The notes: generated by a model from the sequence alone, not told the origin. 64,000 bases of DNA from Terrimonas_A sp051954695 (GCA_051954695.1 JBQCHL010000028.1:124001-188000); one strand, 5' to 3'. Shown: positions 24,848-35,126, counted from the first letter of the stretch. Numbers and translations are program-made.

Positions 24848-27436
24848 TCAGGCGATAACCTCTTCAAACCTGAGATGGAAGGCTGTGCCGATCGTCAATG
24901 AATATTCATTAACAAAACTATCGTATACATTTTTGGCAACCTTCGGCTTGCCCAGTTTGTATAGTTCCCTGCACTTGATGAGCAAAGCATGTTCATTGAG
25001 CGGGTCCTGCATAAAAATGATATCGCAGATAGCGATCAGGTTGGCAGGGGACTGACGTAGTTCCGGTTTTTGAGCGAGCAGCAGCATGGCGTCGATGATA
25101 CGGCTGGCATAATCTGATTTGAAACTGTCAAGCCATTCATAATCCAGGTCAGGCAGCAGGCTTCCTTTGGATGCTACCCGGATCAATTCAGTGTGATCAA
25201 CCTGCTGTTGCCGGAGCGCATCGGTGACCAACGGTTGTACCTGGAAATAATCACAATGCACTGAAGGATCAAAAGTGAGCAGCCAGTGATTCCCTTCATT
25301 ATTTATAAATGCATTACCCACCTGTTCCAGCAGTGTACGCAGTTTTTTAATGTTCACGCCACGGTTGTTGCGGGCGCTTTCTTCACTTTTATCGGGCCAT
25401 AGCAGGTTCCGCATCTGAACAGATGAAATGCCTTTACCGGTTTTGACTGTATACAATGCCAGCAACACCAACAATTGTTTGAGCGAGGGTGTAAAAGCTG
25501 CGGATATATTGACACCATTCTTGTCGATCACCTGGAAACCGCCCAGTAATGAAATAGAAGATGCACCACTGGTTGCAGGCAGCACAGGACTGCCAATCGG
25601 CAATACAGGAGCAGGTATGTAGGATTCCACTACTGCCTGTTCTTCCACAATTGGTTGCTGTGCAGGTTTGGGGGAGGCCTTTACCTTTTTGCGGCGGAAA
25701 GTGAAATATGCCAGTATTGCTAAAAGGGGTAACAACAGCAATAACCAGCGATTGCTTTCTTCTGCAGCAAAGGAGGGCGCGACCTGTAAAGCATCATGCT
25801 GTGATAAAGCAGGATAAGCAATGGTGTATACGGTGACCTCGGTGAGGCTGTCACCAACTGGATAAGAAGTGACGGCTACCAGCTCTGCGGTGCGCGGACT
25901 GTAAAACAGGTCAGCGTATGATTTGGTATCCTGGAAAAAATAAGGGATGCTGTCGCCGATAATAGTATTCCCTGGAGATCCTAATGAAAATTTGCGTAGG
26001 TATAATGTGCTCGCATATTTATGGATCGGGTAACACAGTACATAAAAAGAACTGTCGTAGGGCTCGAAGTGAAGCGAATTGGCTGTTACAAAATTTTCGT
26101 CTTTATCCTTGCTTTCCCAAAGTTTTGTAAAAGTGAAACTGTTGAGATCAAGTTTGTACAGGTCATATAATTTTTCAGGTGATAATTCCTGTTTACCGCT
26201 GGCGTTTCCATAACCGCCGAATATGAGCAGGTCGGTTGGTTCTTTGCCGGTGCCGGCTGAACTCAGATAGCGCGGTTTGATATTTCCTGTAGTTGCGATC
26301 GTATCCCATTTGCCCTTAAGCGGGTTAAAGCGCTGTACCAGGTTTTTGTATGTAAAGTTGCCGTATCCGCCAAACAGGATCAGGGAGCTGTCGACCGGCG
26401 ATATTATTTTATTATGATGCCAGAAAGCCGGCTCCTTTACTTTATTGTCGTCGTTATCCCAACTGAAAGTGGAAAAATTGAAACGGGCGATCTTATTTTT
26501 CTTGGGATCATATTGCCACAATTCCTGCCGCGCCTGGTTAAATAACAGCTGATTGTTGGGAGAAGGGAAAAAGGTACCACTATTATATTTTCTGACGGCC
26601 AGTTGGGCTGTTGAAAGCGGATAGGTATACAGCGAGTCGGGGGTAGCTATGATCACTGCCGATGAATCTGGCCTGAAAGTGATCTGCGGGCGAAGCAGGG
26701 TAGTGTGGATCACAGCCCTTTTTTTCCAATAAATATGTTCATCGATCAGCCAGTGGGGATTGCGTATTTCCAACGGTTGACTAACCGTCCGGTCGTATAC
26801 AATATTTCCATTGTGCTGTTTTAATTCCCAGTGTCTTAACAACTGATGTTGGCTGTTAAACACTTTGATATCCCTTACTTCCATCGGCGGCACATCGGTG
26901 GTGGAGAACTGGCCATGATCATTGGCCCCAAAGAAAAGCCGGATACTGCTAAGCCGTGAAAAGATCAGTGTATCAGTATAGTGCTGGCCGTTAACGGTGA
27001 GGGTAACATGATGTTTCCTGAAATCAAAAGCGGCAGCTACATCTACCCAGTCTTCTTTTTTATAGCCCGGTAATTGAGCCAGGTCGACAATAATATTATC
27101 AGGTTTATCGCCCGATACCAGGGCCAGATTGCGGCTTGAAGTGGAATGGCTGTTGCAGATGAGATCAATTGATTCTGTTTCATTGAGCGCCAGGCGGAAG
27201 ATATAACCATACTTTTCCTTGTTGCCCATCAGCCGCATGTTAAAACCAATACTGAAACCTTTTGAATCAACAGGTAATTCGGGAAAAGCTATGCTGGTGC
27301 GTTCATCCTTGGTAACATCATGAGAAAGAAACCGGATCCCATAGTCCACCAGAGGCTGACTTTGAACAAGTCCGGGAAAGAAAAGACATATTAAAAAAAA
27401 TAAAAATAAGCAGCTTTTCATCATCAGCAAATTCAA
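24848..27436 (-). CDS. Kelch-transmembrane-SARP-type regulator
   Basis: An 862-residue protein. A signal peptide (CLFLFFLICLFFPGLVQSQ) is followed by a LamG/concanavalin-like domain (about 30-210), then a Kelch propeller (SLILFGGYGNFTYKNLVQRF, DLLIFGGYGNASGKQ), a transmembrane helix (RWLLLLLPLLAILAYFTF) with a basic stop RRKK, and a cytoplasmic part with a winged helix (ISLLGGFQVIDKNG, LKQLLVLLALYT, RNLLWPDKSEESARNNRGVN) and a bacterial transcriptional activator-like helical domain. It thus joins a periplasmic sugar- or protein-sensing propeller directly to DNA binding. It lies upstream of the HTCS gene and diverges from the utilisation array, so it is probably a second regulator of that array. 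Confidence 0.8.
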   Translation of the reverse strand: MNLLMMKSCLFLFFLICLFFPGLVQSQPLVDYGIRFLSHDVTKDERTSIAFPELPVDSKGFSIGFNMRLMGNKEKYGYIFRLALNETESIDLICNSHSTSSRNLALVSGDKPDNIIVDLAQLPGYKKEDWVDVAAAFDFRKHHVTLTVNGQHYTDTLIFSRLSSIRLFFGANDHGQFSTTDVPPMEVRDIKVFNSQHQLLRHWELKQHNGNIVYDRTVSQPLEIRNPHWLIDEHIYWKKRAVIHTTLLRPQITFRPDSSAVIIATPDSLYTYPLSTAQLAVRKYNSGTFFPSPNNQLLFNQARQELWQYDPKKNKIARFNFSTFSWDNDDNKVKEPAFWHHNKIISPVDSSLILFGGYGNFTYKNLVQRFNPLKGKWDTIATTGNIKPRYLSSAGTGKEPTDLLIFGGYGNASGKQELSPEKLYDLYKLDLNSFTFTKLWESKDKDENFVTANSLHFEPYDSSFYVLCYPIHKYASTLYLRKFSLGSPGNTIIGDSIPYFFQDTKSYADLFYSPRTAELVAVTSYPVGDSLTEVTVYTIAYPALSQHDALQVAPSFAAEESNRWLLLLLPLLAILAYFTFRRKKVKASPKPAQQPIVEEQAVVESYIPAPVLPIGSPVLPATSGASSISLLGGFQVIDKNGVNISAAFTPSLKQLLVLLALYTVKTGKGISSVQMRNLLWPDKSEESARNNRGVNIKKLRTLLEQVGNAFINNEGNHWLLTFDPSVHCDYFQVQPLVTDALRQQQVDHTELIRVASKGSLLPDLDYEWLDSFKSDYASRIIDAMLLLAQKPELRQSPANLIAICDIIFMQDPLNEHALLIKCRELYKLGKPKVAKNVYDSFVNEYSLTIGTAFHLRFEEVIA

Positions 27437-27990
27437 CGTTCAGTTGGCTCCAGCTTTGGGAAACTGTTTAAAAACAGGGGCTGAAGCTAAGCCATTTTAA
27501 GGGATCGCGCCTGTTATTTTTCCTTAAACCCGATCAGGGTAAACACTCAGATTTTTTTACGTGCTAGTCCTGGTTCCCGGAAACGGCCCATGATACCGGA
27601 TATACCCCGGGAAAAAGGCCAAAAACATATTTGTGCAATAAAAACAGCAAGAATTTTTTTTCTATAGAATTTTTACAATTATTTATTAAACAACAAATTA
27701 TGTATTATACATTCTTTTATTTAAGGATTAATCGGCCAATTAATTTGAAATTAATTTCCTGCTAACTGTGCACGTTTATTTTTATTCCCTACTGCTTTTT
27801 TAAACCCACAACGATTGCTATGAGATATTTTGTGATTTGCCCCATGGCCGTTTGCCCGGCCCATGCGCTGAGTAAAAAAGGTTTTAGCCGAGACCTGTTT
27901 TACTGACCATTCAGCGTATTCCGTCGAATAATTCAATCCTTCACACACGAGGTAACTACACCCATTTTTTGCATTTAAAATAATTATTAT
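27437..27990. other. Divergent intergenic control region of the polysaccharide locus
   Basis: About 550 bases between the SARP-type regulator (minus) and the first hydrolase (plus), by far the longest gap in the locus and so the expected place of both promoters. It contains an AT-rich tract (about 27640-27750) and an inverted repeat TTCCCGG (27574-27580)/CCGGGAA (27607-27613) whose centres lie 33 bases, about three helical turns, apart. A small minus-strand frame at 27751-27948 is not convincing as a gene. Confidence 0.5.
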
Positions 27991-29262
27991 ATGACTAGAT
28001 CATATATAAATGTTACCCTTTTTTCCTTAGCAGCCCTGATCTTACTTTCTTCTGGCCGGGAAGTACCCCGCGACCCTCAACCTTTATTCAATAGTTATAA
28101 AGGACTGGTGATGGCTGGTTACCAGGGATGGTTCAATGCAGAAGGAGATGGTGCCGGCCGGGGATGGAACCATTATGTGCAACAAGGGCCCTTTCAGCCG
28201 GGTAATTGTAAAATTGATTACTGGCCAGACGTAACTGACTACCCGGTCACTTATGAATCACCATTCCGGTTGGCCAATGGGCAGCCGGCCCGCTTATTCA
28301 GTTCCTACGATGAAAGCACTGTAGACCTCCATTTCAAATGGATGAAGCACTATGGAATAGATGGTGTGTTTATGCAGCGGTTTATCACCACCCTCAAAAA
28401 CCCTAAAGGCGCACAGCATTACGAAAAAGTGATGTCATCGGCCGTGAAAGCTGCGGACACACATGGCCGTGCCATTGCCATTATGTATGATCTCTCTGGT
28501 ATGAAGGCAGAGGATTATAAGGTGGTGATTGAAGACTGGAAAAAGCTGTCGACCCAGTATGGTTTTGGCAAAAAGAAAAATACAAACAGGAATTACCTGC
28601 ACCATAATAATAAGCCCCTGGTGGCTGTATGGGGCATTGGGTTCAACGATGGCCGGAAATATGGTCTTGCCGAAGTGGAAAAGATCATTGACTTCCTTAA
28701 AAATGATCCGGAATACGGCGGCTGTGCCGTACTCGCCGGTGTGCCTACCTGGTGGCGCGAGTTGAAATATGATACAGATGATAATGCGGCTCTGCATGCG
28801 TTGATCCGCAAAACAGATATCGTGTTGCCCTGGTTCGTGGGCCGTTACAATGAAAGTACCTATCCTTTTTTCCAGGAGCGTATTAAAGAAGATATAAAAT
28901 GGTGTAAAGAAAATAAAGTGGACTACGTGCCACTGGCTTTCCCCGGATTCAGTTGGAAAAATATGCGTCCCAACGATCCCTTCGATGCTATCCCCCGCAA
29001 TAAAGGTCAATTTCTCTGGAAGCAACTGGCAGGCGCCATTGAAGCCGGTGCAGAAATGATCTATGTAGCCATGTTTGATGAAGTGGATGAAGGCACGGCT
29101 ATTTTTAAATGTGCATCGGATGTGCCTGTAGGCAAAAGCCGCTTTGTGCCGCATGAAAAAGAGATTCCTTCAGATCATTATATGTGGCTGACCGGACAGG
29201 CTGCCGGCATGCTGAAAAAGGAAATCCCATATCAGAAAGAAATGCCTTACCGTACCTATTGA
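27991..29262 (+). CDS. GH71/GH99-like glycoside hydrolase
   Basis: A 423-residue exported protein (signal TRSYINVTLFSLAALILLSS, no lipobox), first gene of the array. It matches the GH71/99-like TIM-barrel family: LVMAGYQGWFNAEGDG near the N-terminus, SYDESTVDLHFKWMKHYGIDG, GVFMQRF, GRAIAIMYDLSG, and C-terminal VAMFDEVDEGTAIF. The last motif holds two glutamates, E364 and E367, spaced like the catalytic pair of GH99 endo-alpha-mannanases, so this copy is likely to be catalytically active. Expected role: internal cleavage of an alpha-mannan-type chain in the periplasm or outside. Substrate is inferred from context, not visible. Confidence 0.75.
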   Translation: MTRSYINVTLFSLAALILLSSGREVPRDPQPLFNSYKGLVMAGYQGWFNAEGDGAGRGWNHYVQQGPFQPGNCKIDYWPDVTDYPVTYESPFRLANGQPARLFSSYDESTVDLHFKWMKHYGIDGVFMQRFITTLKNPKGAQHYEKVMSSAVKAADTHGRAIAIMYDLSGMKAEDYKVVIEDWKKLSTQYGFGKKKNTNRNYLHHNNKPLVAVWGIGFNDGRKYGLAEVEKIIDFLKNDPEYGGCAVLAGVPTWWRELKYDTDDNAALHALIRKTDIVLPWFVGRYNESTYPFFQERIKEDIKWCKENKVDYVPLAFPGFSWKNMRPNDPFDAIPRNKGQFLWKQLAGAIEAGAEMIYVAMFDEVDEGTAIFKCASDVPVGKSRFVPHEKEIPSDHYMWLTGQAAGMLKKEIPYQKEMPYRTY

Positions 29263-29327
29263 AACATTAAGACCATATCCAGCATAATGCTCACCAAACT
29301 AAGCTTAATAATTAAACAATCAATTTC

Positions 29328-32300
29328 ATGAAACAGTTTTTCTGCCTGCTCCTGGCCTGTTGTTCTTTTCTGACAGCAGTATATGCCCAGGAAGTCAGTG
29401 TTACCGGAAAGGTCACCAACCAGGAAGAGGGAACTCCTATTGAAGGGGTGAACGTAACAGCCACCGCTGCCGGAGGCGTACGGATACAGGCATTGACCAA
29501 TGCCAGCGGTACATACACTATCCGTATCCCGGCCGGTGTAAAGGAGCTGAACTTTACGCACGTTTCCATGCAGCCTGTTACAGAAAGGATCCCGGCAGAC
29601 AGAGTACTGAATATCCAGATGAGCAATAAAGGTGTTGCTCTTGAACCGGTAGTTGTGACTGCCCTGGGTATTAAACGCGAAACAAAGGCATTGAGCTATA
29701 GCCAGCAGGGAATGGATGTGAACGCCATGAATGAAACCAAAAGCCCCAATATCCTGAATCAGTTATCTGGTAAAATTGCAGGTCTGCAGGTAGTACCTGC
29801 AGGTTTCAATACAGGTTCTACACGTATTGTCATCCGCGGTAATAGTTCACTTACGGGCAATAACCAACCGCTCTTCGTAGTGGATGGTATGCCTATCGAT
29901 AATGAGCCTGGCGATGGCAGCAGTATTGACTATGGTAACAACGCTGCCGATCTCAACTCCGAAGATATCGAAAGCATACAGGTGCTGAAGGGACCTAATG
30001 CTTCAGCTCTTTATGGTTCACGTGCAGCTAATGGTGTGATCCTGGTCACCACTAAAAAAGGTTCTACCAAGTTCAATGTATCATTCAATTCAAGTGTGAT
30101 GTTCCAGACGCTGACCGAGTACCCGGAATATCAGAATGCGTATGGCGTGGGCACATCTTTTTATATAGATAACACCAGCCGCATACCCAGGGCTATTCAG
30201 AATTACCGCAGTTGGGGTTCTCCCATGCTGGGACAGCCTTATGTGGCACTCAATGGAGAAATAAAACCGTATCTGCCTCAGCCGGATAATGTAAAGGATT
30301 TTTACAGCACTGCCAGGCTGATCACTAATGCTGTATCTGTAGATGGCGGTAATGCTACCACTCAATACCGTTTATCATATACCAATTATGATGGTACCAG
30401 CGTAGTGAAAGGATTTAATGAAAACAAGAAGCACAACATCAATCTGCGCATGCAGAATAAATTGGGACAGCGGGTCAACTCTGATCTCAAGATCAATTTC
30501 ATCAGGGATATCGTAGACAACCGCCAGTATTCCAATGCCAATGGCCGTAACCCTACTAACCTGTATACCCATATGGCCCGCAGCACCGAGCTGTCTGAAC
30601 TGCTTCCTTATAAAGACCCGCTTACAGGAAAGGAAATTGGTACACACCGCAACTTCAGCAATCCATACTGGGTGATCAATGAAAATCCCAACCGCGATGT
30701 GAAGGACCGTGTGATCGCATCTTTTAATCCTGAAGTGACATTGACAAAATGGTTGAAGCTGACCGGACGTGCAGGTGCTGATATATATTGGTGGGATGGA
30801 TTTGAGTTTAACAATATCGGTTCTATTGTGGCCAGCAACCCCGATGGGTTCATGCGCACCTTCAATACAAAAATGCAGAACTTCAACCTGGAAGCATTGC
30901 TGACAGCCAATAAGAAGTTCGGTGAGTTTTCATTGGTAGCCAACCTGGGTGCCAACCGTTTCAGCAGCAATTTTGAAAGAAGGGAACAAAGAGCCAACTC
31001 TTTGCTGCAACCCGGACTGATCAATCTTTCCAATGCAAAAGAATATCCGCAGGTAAGCCAGGAGCGCCGTACCAAACAACTTAATTCCGTATATGGCGCC
31101 GTCTCTCTCGGGTATAAAAATTTTGCTTTCCTGGATATCACAGGGCGTAATGACTGGTCGTCTACATTGCCAAAAAATGCTAACTCCTATTTTTATCCAT
31201 CAGTTGGTGGTACGCTCGTTATCACAGATATGCTGAAGATGCGCAGTTCTTTCCTGAGCTTTGCTAAACTGAGAGCGTCACTGGCTGTAGTGGGTAATGA
31301 TACTGATCCTTATCGCCTGGATCAAACTTATTCATTCAATGGTTTCTTTAACGGGGCTACAATTGCAGCTCTGTCTACTACCCGCAACAATGCGGAACTG
31401 AAACCCGAGAAAACCACTTCTAAAGAAGTTGGCCTGGACCTCCGTTTCCTCAAAAACAGGTTGTCGATCGATGCTACATATTACGATGCTGCAACCACCA
31501 ACCAGATCATCACCGCACAACTTCCTTCTTCCAGCGGATACCAGCGCAGGTTGTACAATGCCGGTAAGATCCGCAACTGGGGATATGAGCTGAGCATGAA
31601 TGGTGCAATTGTTCAGAACCGGAAATTCAAATGGGAAGCGCAGCTCAACTATTCAGCCAACAATTCCCGCGTAGTGGAACTGATTGAAGGTGTACCTCGT
31701 TTTCAGCTCAACAATAACTCCAGTTATATTTATGTATATGCAGAAGTGGGCAAACCTTATGCATATCTCCGTGGATTGGGTGTGGCAAGAAATGAAAAGG
31801 GGCAGATGCTGATAGAAGATGGCGGTTCACTCCTTGTAAAAGATAATGACAAGGCTTTCGGTACGGCTATGCCAGAGTGGATCGGTGGCATCAACAACCG
31901 TTTCACTATTGGCAAGTTTGATTTCAGTTTCCTGTTTGATATCAAGAAAGGTGGCGTATTGTATTCAGGCAGTTATTCCCGTATGCTTACCAACGGCGTA
32001 GCAGCGGAAACCCTGTATGGTAGGGATGACTATTATAAACATTTTATCATTTTTGGTGAAAGCAATGCTGAGCTGAGTGGCGGCGCTGTATGGGATGCTT
32101 ATTTCCAGGATGGAACAAAGAATACAAAATTTGTAACACCTCAGAACTATGAGTATGCACGCCCTAACTATGCAGAGTTTGTGATTTTTGATGCGTCTTT
32201 TATCAAGCTGCGCGAAGTGACGATGGGTTATACATTACCTGCCAACCTGCTGAAGAAAACATTTTTCCGTACAGCACGTGTTTCCCTTGCTGGCAGAAAC

Positions 32301-32438
32301 CTGGCAATCCTGCATCGCAAAACTCCAAAGGGTGTAGATCCTGAAGCATCTTCTACATCCGGCAATGGTCAGGGAATTGAAAATGGTTCACTACCTCCCA
32401 ATGCTATTTACGGGTTCAATGTACGTCTCACTTTCTAA
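29328..32438 (+). CDS. SusC/RagA-family TonB-dependent outer-membrane transporter (copy 1)
   Basis: A 1036-residue receptor: signal peptide (MKQFFCLLLACCSFLTAVYAQ), carboxypeptidase-regulatory-like domain (VTGKVTNQEEGTPIEGVNV), plug with the SusC-specific region ALGIKRETKALSYS, LFVVDGMPIDNE, IQVLKGPNASALYGSRAANGV, and a C-terminal barrel ending GFNVRLTF. With the SusD-like protein encoded 10 bases downstream it forms the pump that imports oligosaccharides using TonB energy. Together with the copy at 39136 it shows that the locus takes up two product classes or two sizes of the same glycan. Confidence 0.95.
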   Translation: MKQFFCLLLACCSFLTAVYAQEVSVTGKVTNQEEGTPIEGVNVTATAAGGVRIQALTNASGTYTIRIPAGVKELNFTHVSMQPVTERIPADRVLNIQMSNKGVALEPVVVTALGIKRETKALSYSQQGMDVNAMNETKSPNILNQLSGKIAGLQVVPAGFNTGSTRIVIRGNSSLTGNNQPLFVVDGMPIDNEPGDGSSIDYGNNAADLNSEDIESIQVLKGPNASALYGSRAANGVILVTTKKGSTKFNVSFNSSVMFQTLTEYPEYQNAYGVGTSFYIDNTSRIPRAIQNYRSWGSPMLGQPYVALNGEIKPYLPQPDNVKDFYSTARLITNAVSVDGGNATTQYRLSYTNYDGTSVVKGFNENKKHNINLRMQNKLGQRVNSDLKINFIRDIVDNRQYSNANGRNPTNLYTHMARSTELSELLPYKDPLTGKEIGTHRNFSNPYWVINENPNRDVKDRVIASFNPEVTLTKWLKLTGRAGADIYWWDGFEFNNIGSIVASNPDGFMRTFNTKMQNFNLEALLTANKKFGEFSLVANLGANRFSSNFERREQRANSLLQPGLINLSNAKEYPQVSQERRTKQLNSVYGAVSLGYKNFAFLDITGRNDWSSTLPKNANSYFYPSVGGTLVITDMLKMRSSFLSFAKLRASLAVVGNDTDPYRLDQTYSFNGFFNGATIAALSTTRNNAELKPEKTTSKEVGLDLRFLKNRLSIDATYYDAATTNQIITAQLPSSSGYQRRLYNAGKIRNWGYELSMNGAIVQNRKFKWEAQLNYSANNSRVVELIEGVPRFQLNNNSSYIYVYAEVGKPYAYLRGLGVARNEKGQMLIEDGGSLLVKDNDKAFGTAMPEWIGGINNRFTIGKFDFSFLFDIKKGGVLYSGSYSRMLTNGVAAETLYGRDDYYKHFIIFGESNAELSGGAVWDAYFQDGTKNTKFVTPQNYEYARPNYAEFVIFDASFIKLREVTMGYTLPANLLKKTFFRTARVSLAGRNLAILHRKTPKGVDPEASSTSGNGQGIENGSLPPNAIYGFNVRLTF

Positions 32439-32448
32439 ATCCACAGCA

Positions 32449-34053
32449 ATGAAAAAAACAATTTTCTCCATACTTACTGTTGCCGTACTGCTGGGCGCCT
32501 GTACCCGCAACTTTGATGATATCAATACCAACCCAAATAATCCTACAAAGGTTGAGCCGGACTTTCTTTTTACCAATGCTATATTTCAGGCTATGAACCT
32601 GTATGGTGGTGAAATGAACCGGACCGTGTTCTTTAACTATACCCATCATTATTCAGGATTCCAGGGCGAGTTTCAGCGCTATACTTACAGTGTTGCTTCC
32701 AATAACACTTACTGGCGCAATACTTATATCAATTGCATGCAGCCGGTGAAGCAGATTGAGCTTACCTATAAGGATGATCCTTCTTATCACAACCGTGTTG
32801 TTATCGCCAGGGTCTGGCAGGCATATATTCTCTCCAACACAGTAGCGATCTGGGGTGGTGTGCCTATGACGCAGGCATTGAATGGTGAGCCCAGCGTTCC
32901 TTATGATAAAGAGCAGGATATTTATTATGCCCTGCTGGATGATCTGAAATCGCTTGCTGCTGATATTGATCTGAACGGTGATAAGTTTACTGCCAATGCA
33001 GACAAGATATACGGTGGTGATCTGCTGAAATGGAAAAAGTTTGCCAACACCCTGCGTTTGCGGCTGGCTATGCGCATTTCCAATGATGCGCCTAATGGCG
33101 ATCCCGAAAAAGCCCGTGCAGTGGTTGCTGAAATTTATGCAGACCAGCAGAATACAATTGGACAAACAGCAGAAACTGCTGCTGCCAAATGGGGCACTAC
33201 CAGCGATACCTGGAGCCCGCTGTATGATCGTGTAGTATATAATTATACGGCGAATAAGGCAACTATCCCGGTGCTGAACGAATCGTTGGTATACCACACA
33301 GTACCTTATCATGACCCCCGGATCACTGTATATGCCAAACCTGCTGCGCAGGGGCCGCGTATCGGAGAATACTTTGGTCAGAATATCTCTTATGGTGGCG
33401 GAAGCTCCTATGCATCCGGCCAGCAGGTGAATCCGCATACAGGTCTCAAGCAAGATGACTATTCACAGATAGGCGAGCGCTTTACACGTCCTGACGCAGA
33501 ATATGTATTCCTTTCCAGTGCTGAAGCTTATTTTTTGAAAGCAGAAGCTGCACTCAAAGGATGGTGGGGCACAGTTACTGATGCCGAAGCACTGTATTAT
33601 CAGGGTATCGATGCTTCATTTGCTCATTATGGTCTTAACGCACAGGCGGCAGCTTATAAAAATGAGCCGGGTGTTAAATGGGGAACCGAAACAGATTCAA
33701 CAGGTCGCTCTGAACAATTTATGGACTGGCTGGGTATCTGCTCAAGCTATATTCCTGCCAATGATCACTTCAGGCAGATCGTTATGCAACACTGGCTGGC
33801 TATTCCTATGCAGGGTGTAGATGCCTGGACACTTATAAGAAGAACAAGAGTGCTGGAGTTTCAACCGCAGTTTGCAACTTATGACGGGGATTACAAATAC
33901 GTGCCGCAGCGTATCCTGTATCCCGGCGAAGAGTACCAAACCAACCCACAGGAAGTGCAGAAAGCAGCTGCGTGGCTGGGAGGTTCCGATGATCTGTTTA
34001 CCAAATTATGGTTTGCCCTTCCTCAAGTGAAGAATCCTTATCTGCCTTATTGA
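32449..34053 (+). CDS. SusD/RagB-family surface glycan-binding lipoprotein (copy 1)
   Basis: A 534-residue lipoprotein: MKKTIFSILTVAVLLGAC, lipobox Cys18 followed by TRNFDDINTNPNNPTKVEPDF, the typical SusD start. The TPR-containing core follows (WRNTYINCMQPVKQIELTY, YILSNTVAIWGGVPMTQAL, WKKFANTLRLRLAMRIS, FVFLSSAEAYFLKAEAALKGW-like motif, MQHWLAIPMQGVDAWTLIRRTR). Open frame continues upstream to 32365 inside susC, but the lipobox fixes the start at 32449. It binds the glycan at the cell surface and forms the lid of the SusC copy 1 pore. Confidence 0.93.
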   Translation: MKKTIFSILTVAVLLGACTRNFDDINTNPNNPTKVEPDFLFTNAIFQAMNLYGGEMNRTVFFNYTHHYSGFQGEFQRYTYSVASNNTYWRNTYINCMQPVKQIELTYKDDPSYHNRVVIARVWQAYILSNTVAIWGGVPMTQALNGEPSVPYDKEQDIYYALLDDLKSLAADIDLNGDKFTANADKIYGGDLLKWKKFANTLRLRLAMRISNDAPNGDPEKARAVVAEIYADQQNTIGQTAETAAAKWGTTSDTWSPLYDRVVYNYTANKATIPVLNESLVYHTVPYHDPRITVYAKPAAQGPRIGEYFGQNISYGGGSSYASGQQVNPHTGLKQDDYSQIGERFTRPDAEYVFLSSAEAYFLKAEAALKGWWGTVTDAEALYYQGIDASFAHYGLNAQAAAYKNEPGVKWGTETDSTGRSEQFMDWLGICSSYIPANDHFRQIVMQHWLAIPMQGVDAWTLIRRTRVLEFQPQFATYDGDYKYVPQRILYPGEEYQTNPQEVQKAAAWLGGSDDLFTKLWFALPQVKNPYLPY

Positions 34054-34073
34054 TCCTGATTAAAAATAACTAT

Positions 34074-35126
34074 ATGCGAAAAATATTTTTTTCAATCCTC
34101 ATAGCTTCCACGCTGGTTTCCTGTAAAAAGGATAATGAATACCTGCCTCCGGCATTTAATTATGAAATACCGGATATTCCGGTTACTGTTGATGTGCACA
34201 CCGGTGCTTATTATTATAACTATACAACTACCGACTGGGGACGTAAATACACCGGTACGCCTGTGCTGGGTCAATACAGTGCACTGAATGCAACTACCAT
34301 GGCGCAACACCGTAGTTGGGCCGATAAAGCAAAACTCGATTTCTTTATTTTCAACTGGAATGGTGCTTCTGCAGGTAATCCGCTACTTACCAGTTTCATT
34401 ACCGGCCGTACAGAGAATGTGAAAATGGTGATAAACTATAATAATGCGCACCTGAGTGCAACTAATACTTCTCCGCTCACGGGAGCGAAACTCACCACGA
34501 TGCTGAATGAGTTGAAAACACTGGCTGCTGCCCATTTTGATAAGGATTATTATTTCCGCATCGGTGATCAGCCGGTGATCCTGATCACTCCGCTTAACCT
34601 GTCGACCAATGCTGCTTCCAGCATCGATTACACAACAGTGATCCCTGCTGTAAAACAGGCACTGTCTGAAGTTGGTTTCACTCCTTATATCATTGGTGAG
34701 ATCACAAGTGGTTGGTTGCCTCCGCAGCGATATGCCCCTGCTATCAAGGCTATGAACGGTGTAACACTCAGCAACTGGGCTACGGACAACTATGACCGTT
34801 ATAATTTCTTCCCTTCTTATAGCGATATCAACTGGCAAAATTGGAAGGATTCTACTACTGCATGGGGAACAGTTGATTTTGTTCCTACTGTATTCCCTGG
34901 TTATAACGATAAACAGTTTTCTCCAACCAGTAAGATCTATGATATCGATCACACCGAGAAGTTTTATAAAGATTACTGCAATGTGGCTAAAAGAAATATG
35001 AGCGATAGACGTATTGTACTTATCAATTCATGGAATCATTTTCAGTTGGGCACCTCACTGGAACCCACTGCTGAATATGGAGAAACATTCCTGGATGCCA
35101 CCCGTATCAATTTTAAAAAACCCTGA
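34074..35126 (+). CDS. GH99/WbsX-like surface lipoprotein lacking the catalytic glutamates (copy 1)
   Basis: A 350-residue lipoprotein: MRKIFFSILIASTLVSC, Cys17 followed by KKDNE, a charged tail like the surface-export signal of Bacteroidota. The body is a GH99/WbsX-like barrel: VHTGAYYYNYTTTDWGRK, GQYSALNATTMAQHRSWAD, KLDFFIFNWNGAS and, near the end, IVLINSWNHFQLGTSLEPT. In active GH99/WbsX proteins the last motif reads SWNEWxEGxxLEP; here both Glu positions are replaced (H322 and L325; bases 35028-35051). It follows susD at 20 bases. It is therefore more probably a surface glycan-binding protein than an endo-mannanase, though unusual catalysis cannot be excluded. Confidence 0.75.
   Translation: MRKIFFSILIASTLVSCKKDNEYLPPAFNYEIPDIPVTVDVHTGAYYYNYTTTDWGRKYTGTPVLGQYSALNATTMAQHRSWADKAKLDFFIFNWNGASAGNPLLTSFITGRTENVKMVINYNNAHLSATNTSPLTGAKLTTMLNELKTLAAAHFDKDYYFRIGDQPVILITPLNLSTNAASSIDYTTVIPAVKQALSEVGFTPYIIGEITSGWLPPQRYAPAIKAMNGVTLSNWATDNYDRYNFFPSYSDINWQNWKDSTTAWGTVDFVPTVFPGYNDKQFSPTSKIYDIDHTEKFYKDYCNVAKRNMSDRRIVLINSWNHFQLGTSLEPTAEYGETFLDATRINFKKP

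Noticed and set aside
27751..27948. Small minus-strand frame in the control region of the polysaccharide locus
   Set aside because: No domain, poor start context, and it lies where promoters are expected.
28435..29154. Long antisense frame in the GH71/99-like gene
   Set aside because: Shadow of a well-supported gene; no signal, no family motif.
32653..33453. Long antisense frame in susD copy 1 (and a similar one at 42289-43026 in copy 2)
   Set aside because: The two look alike only because the sense genes are paralogues; no independent coding signal.
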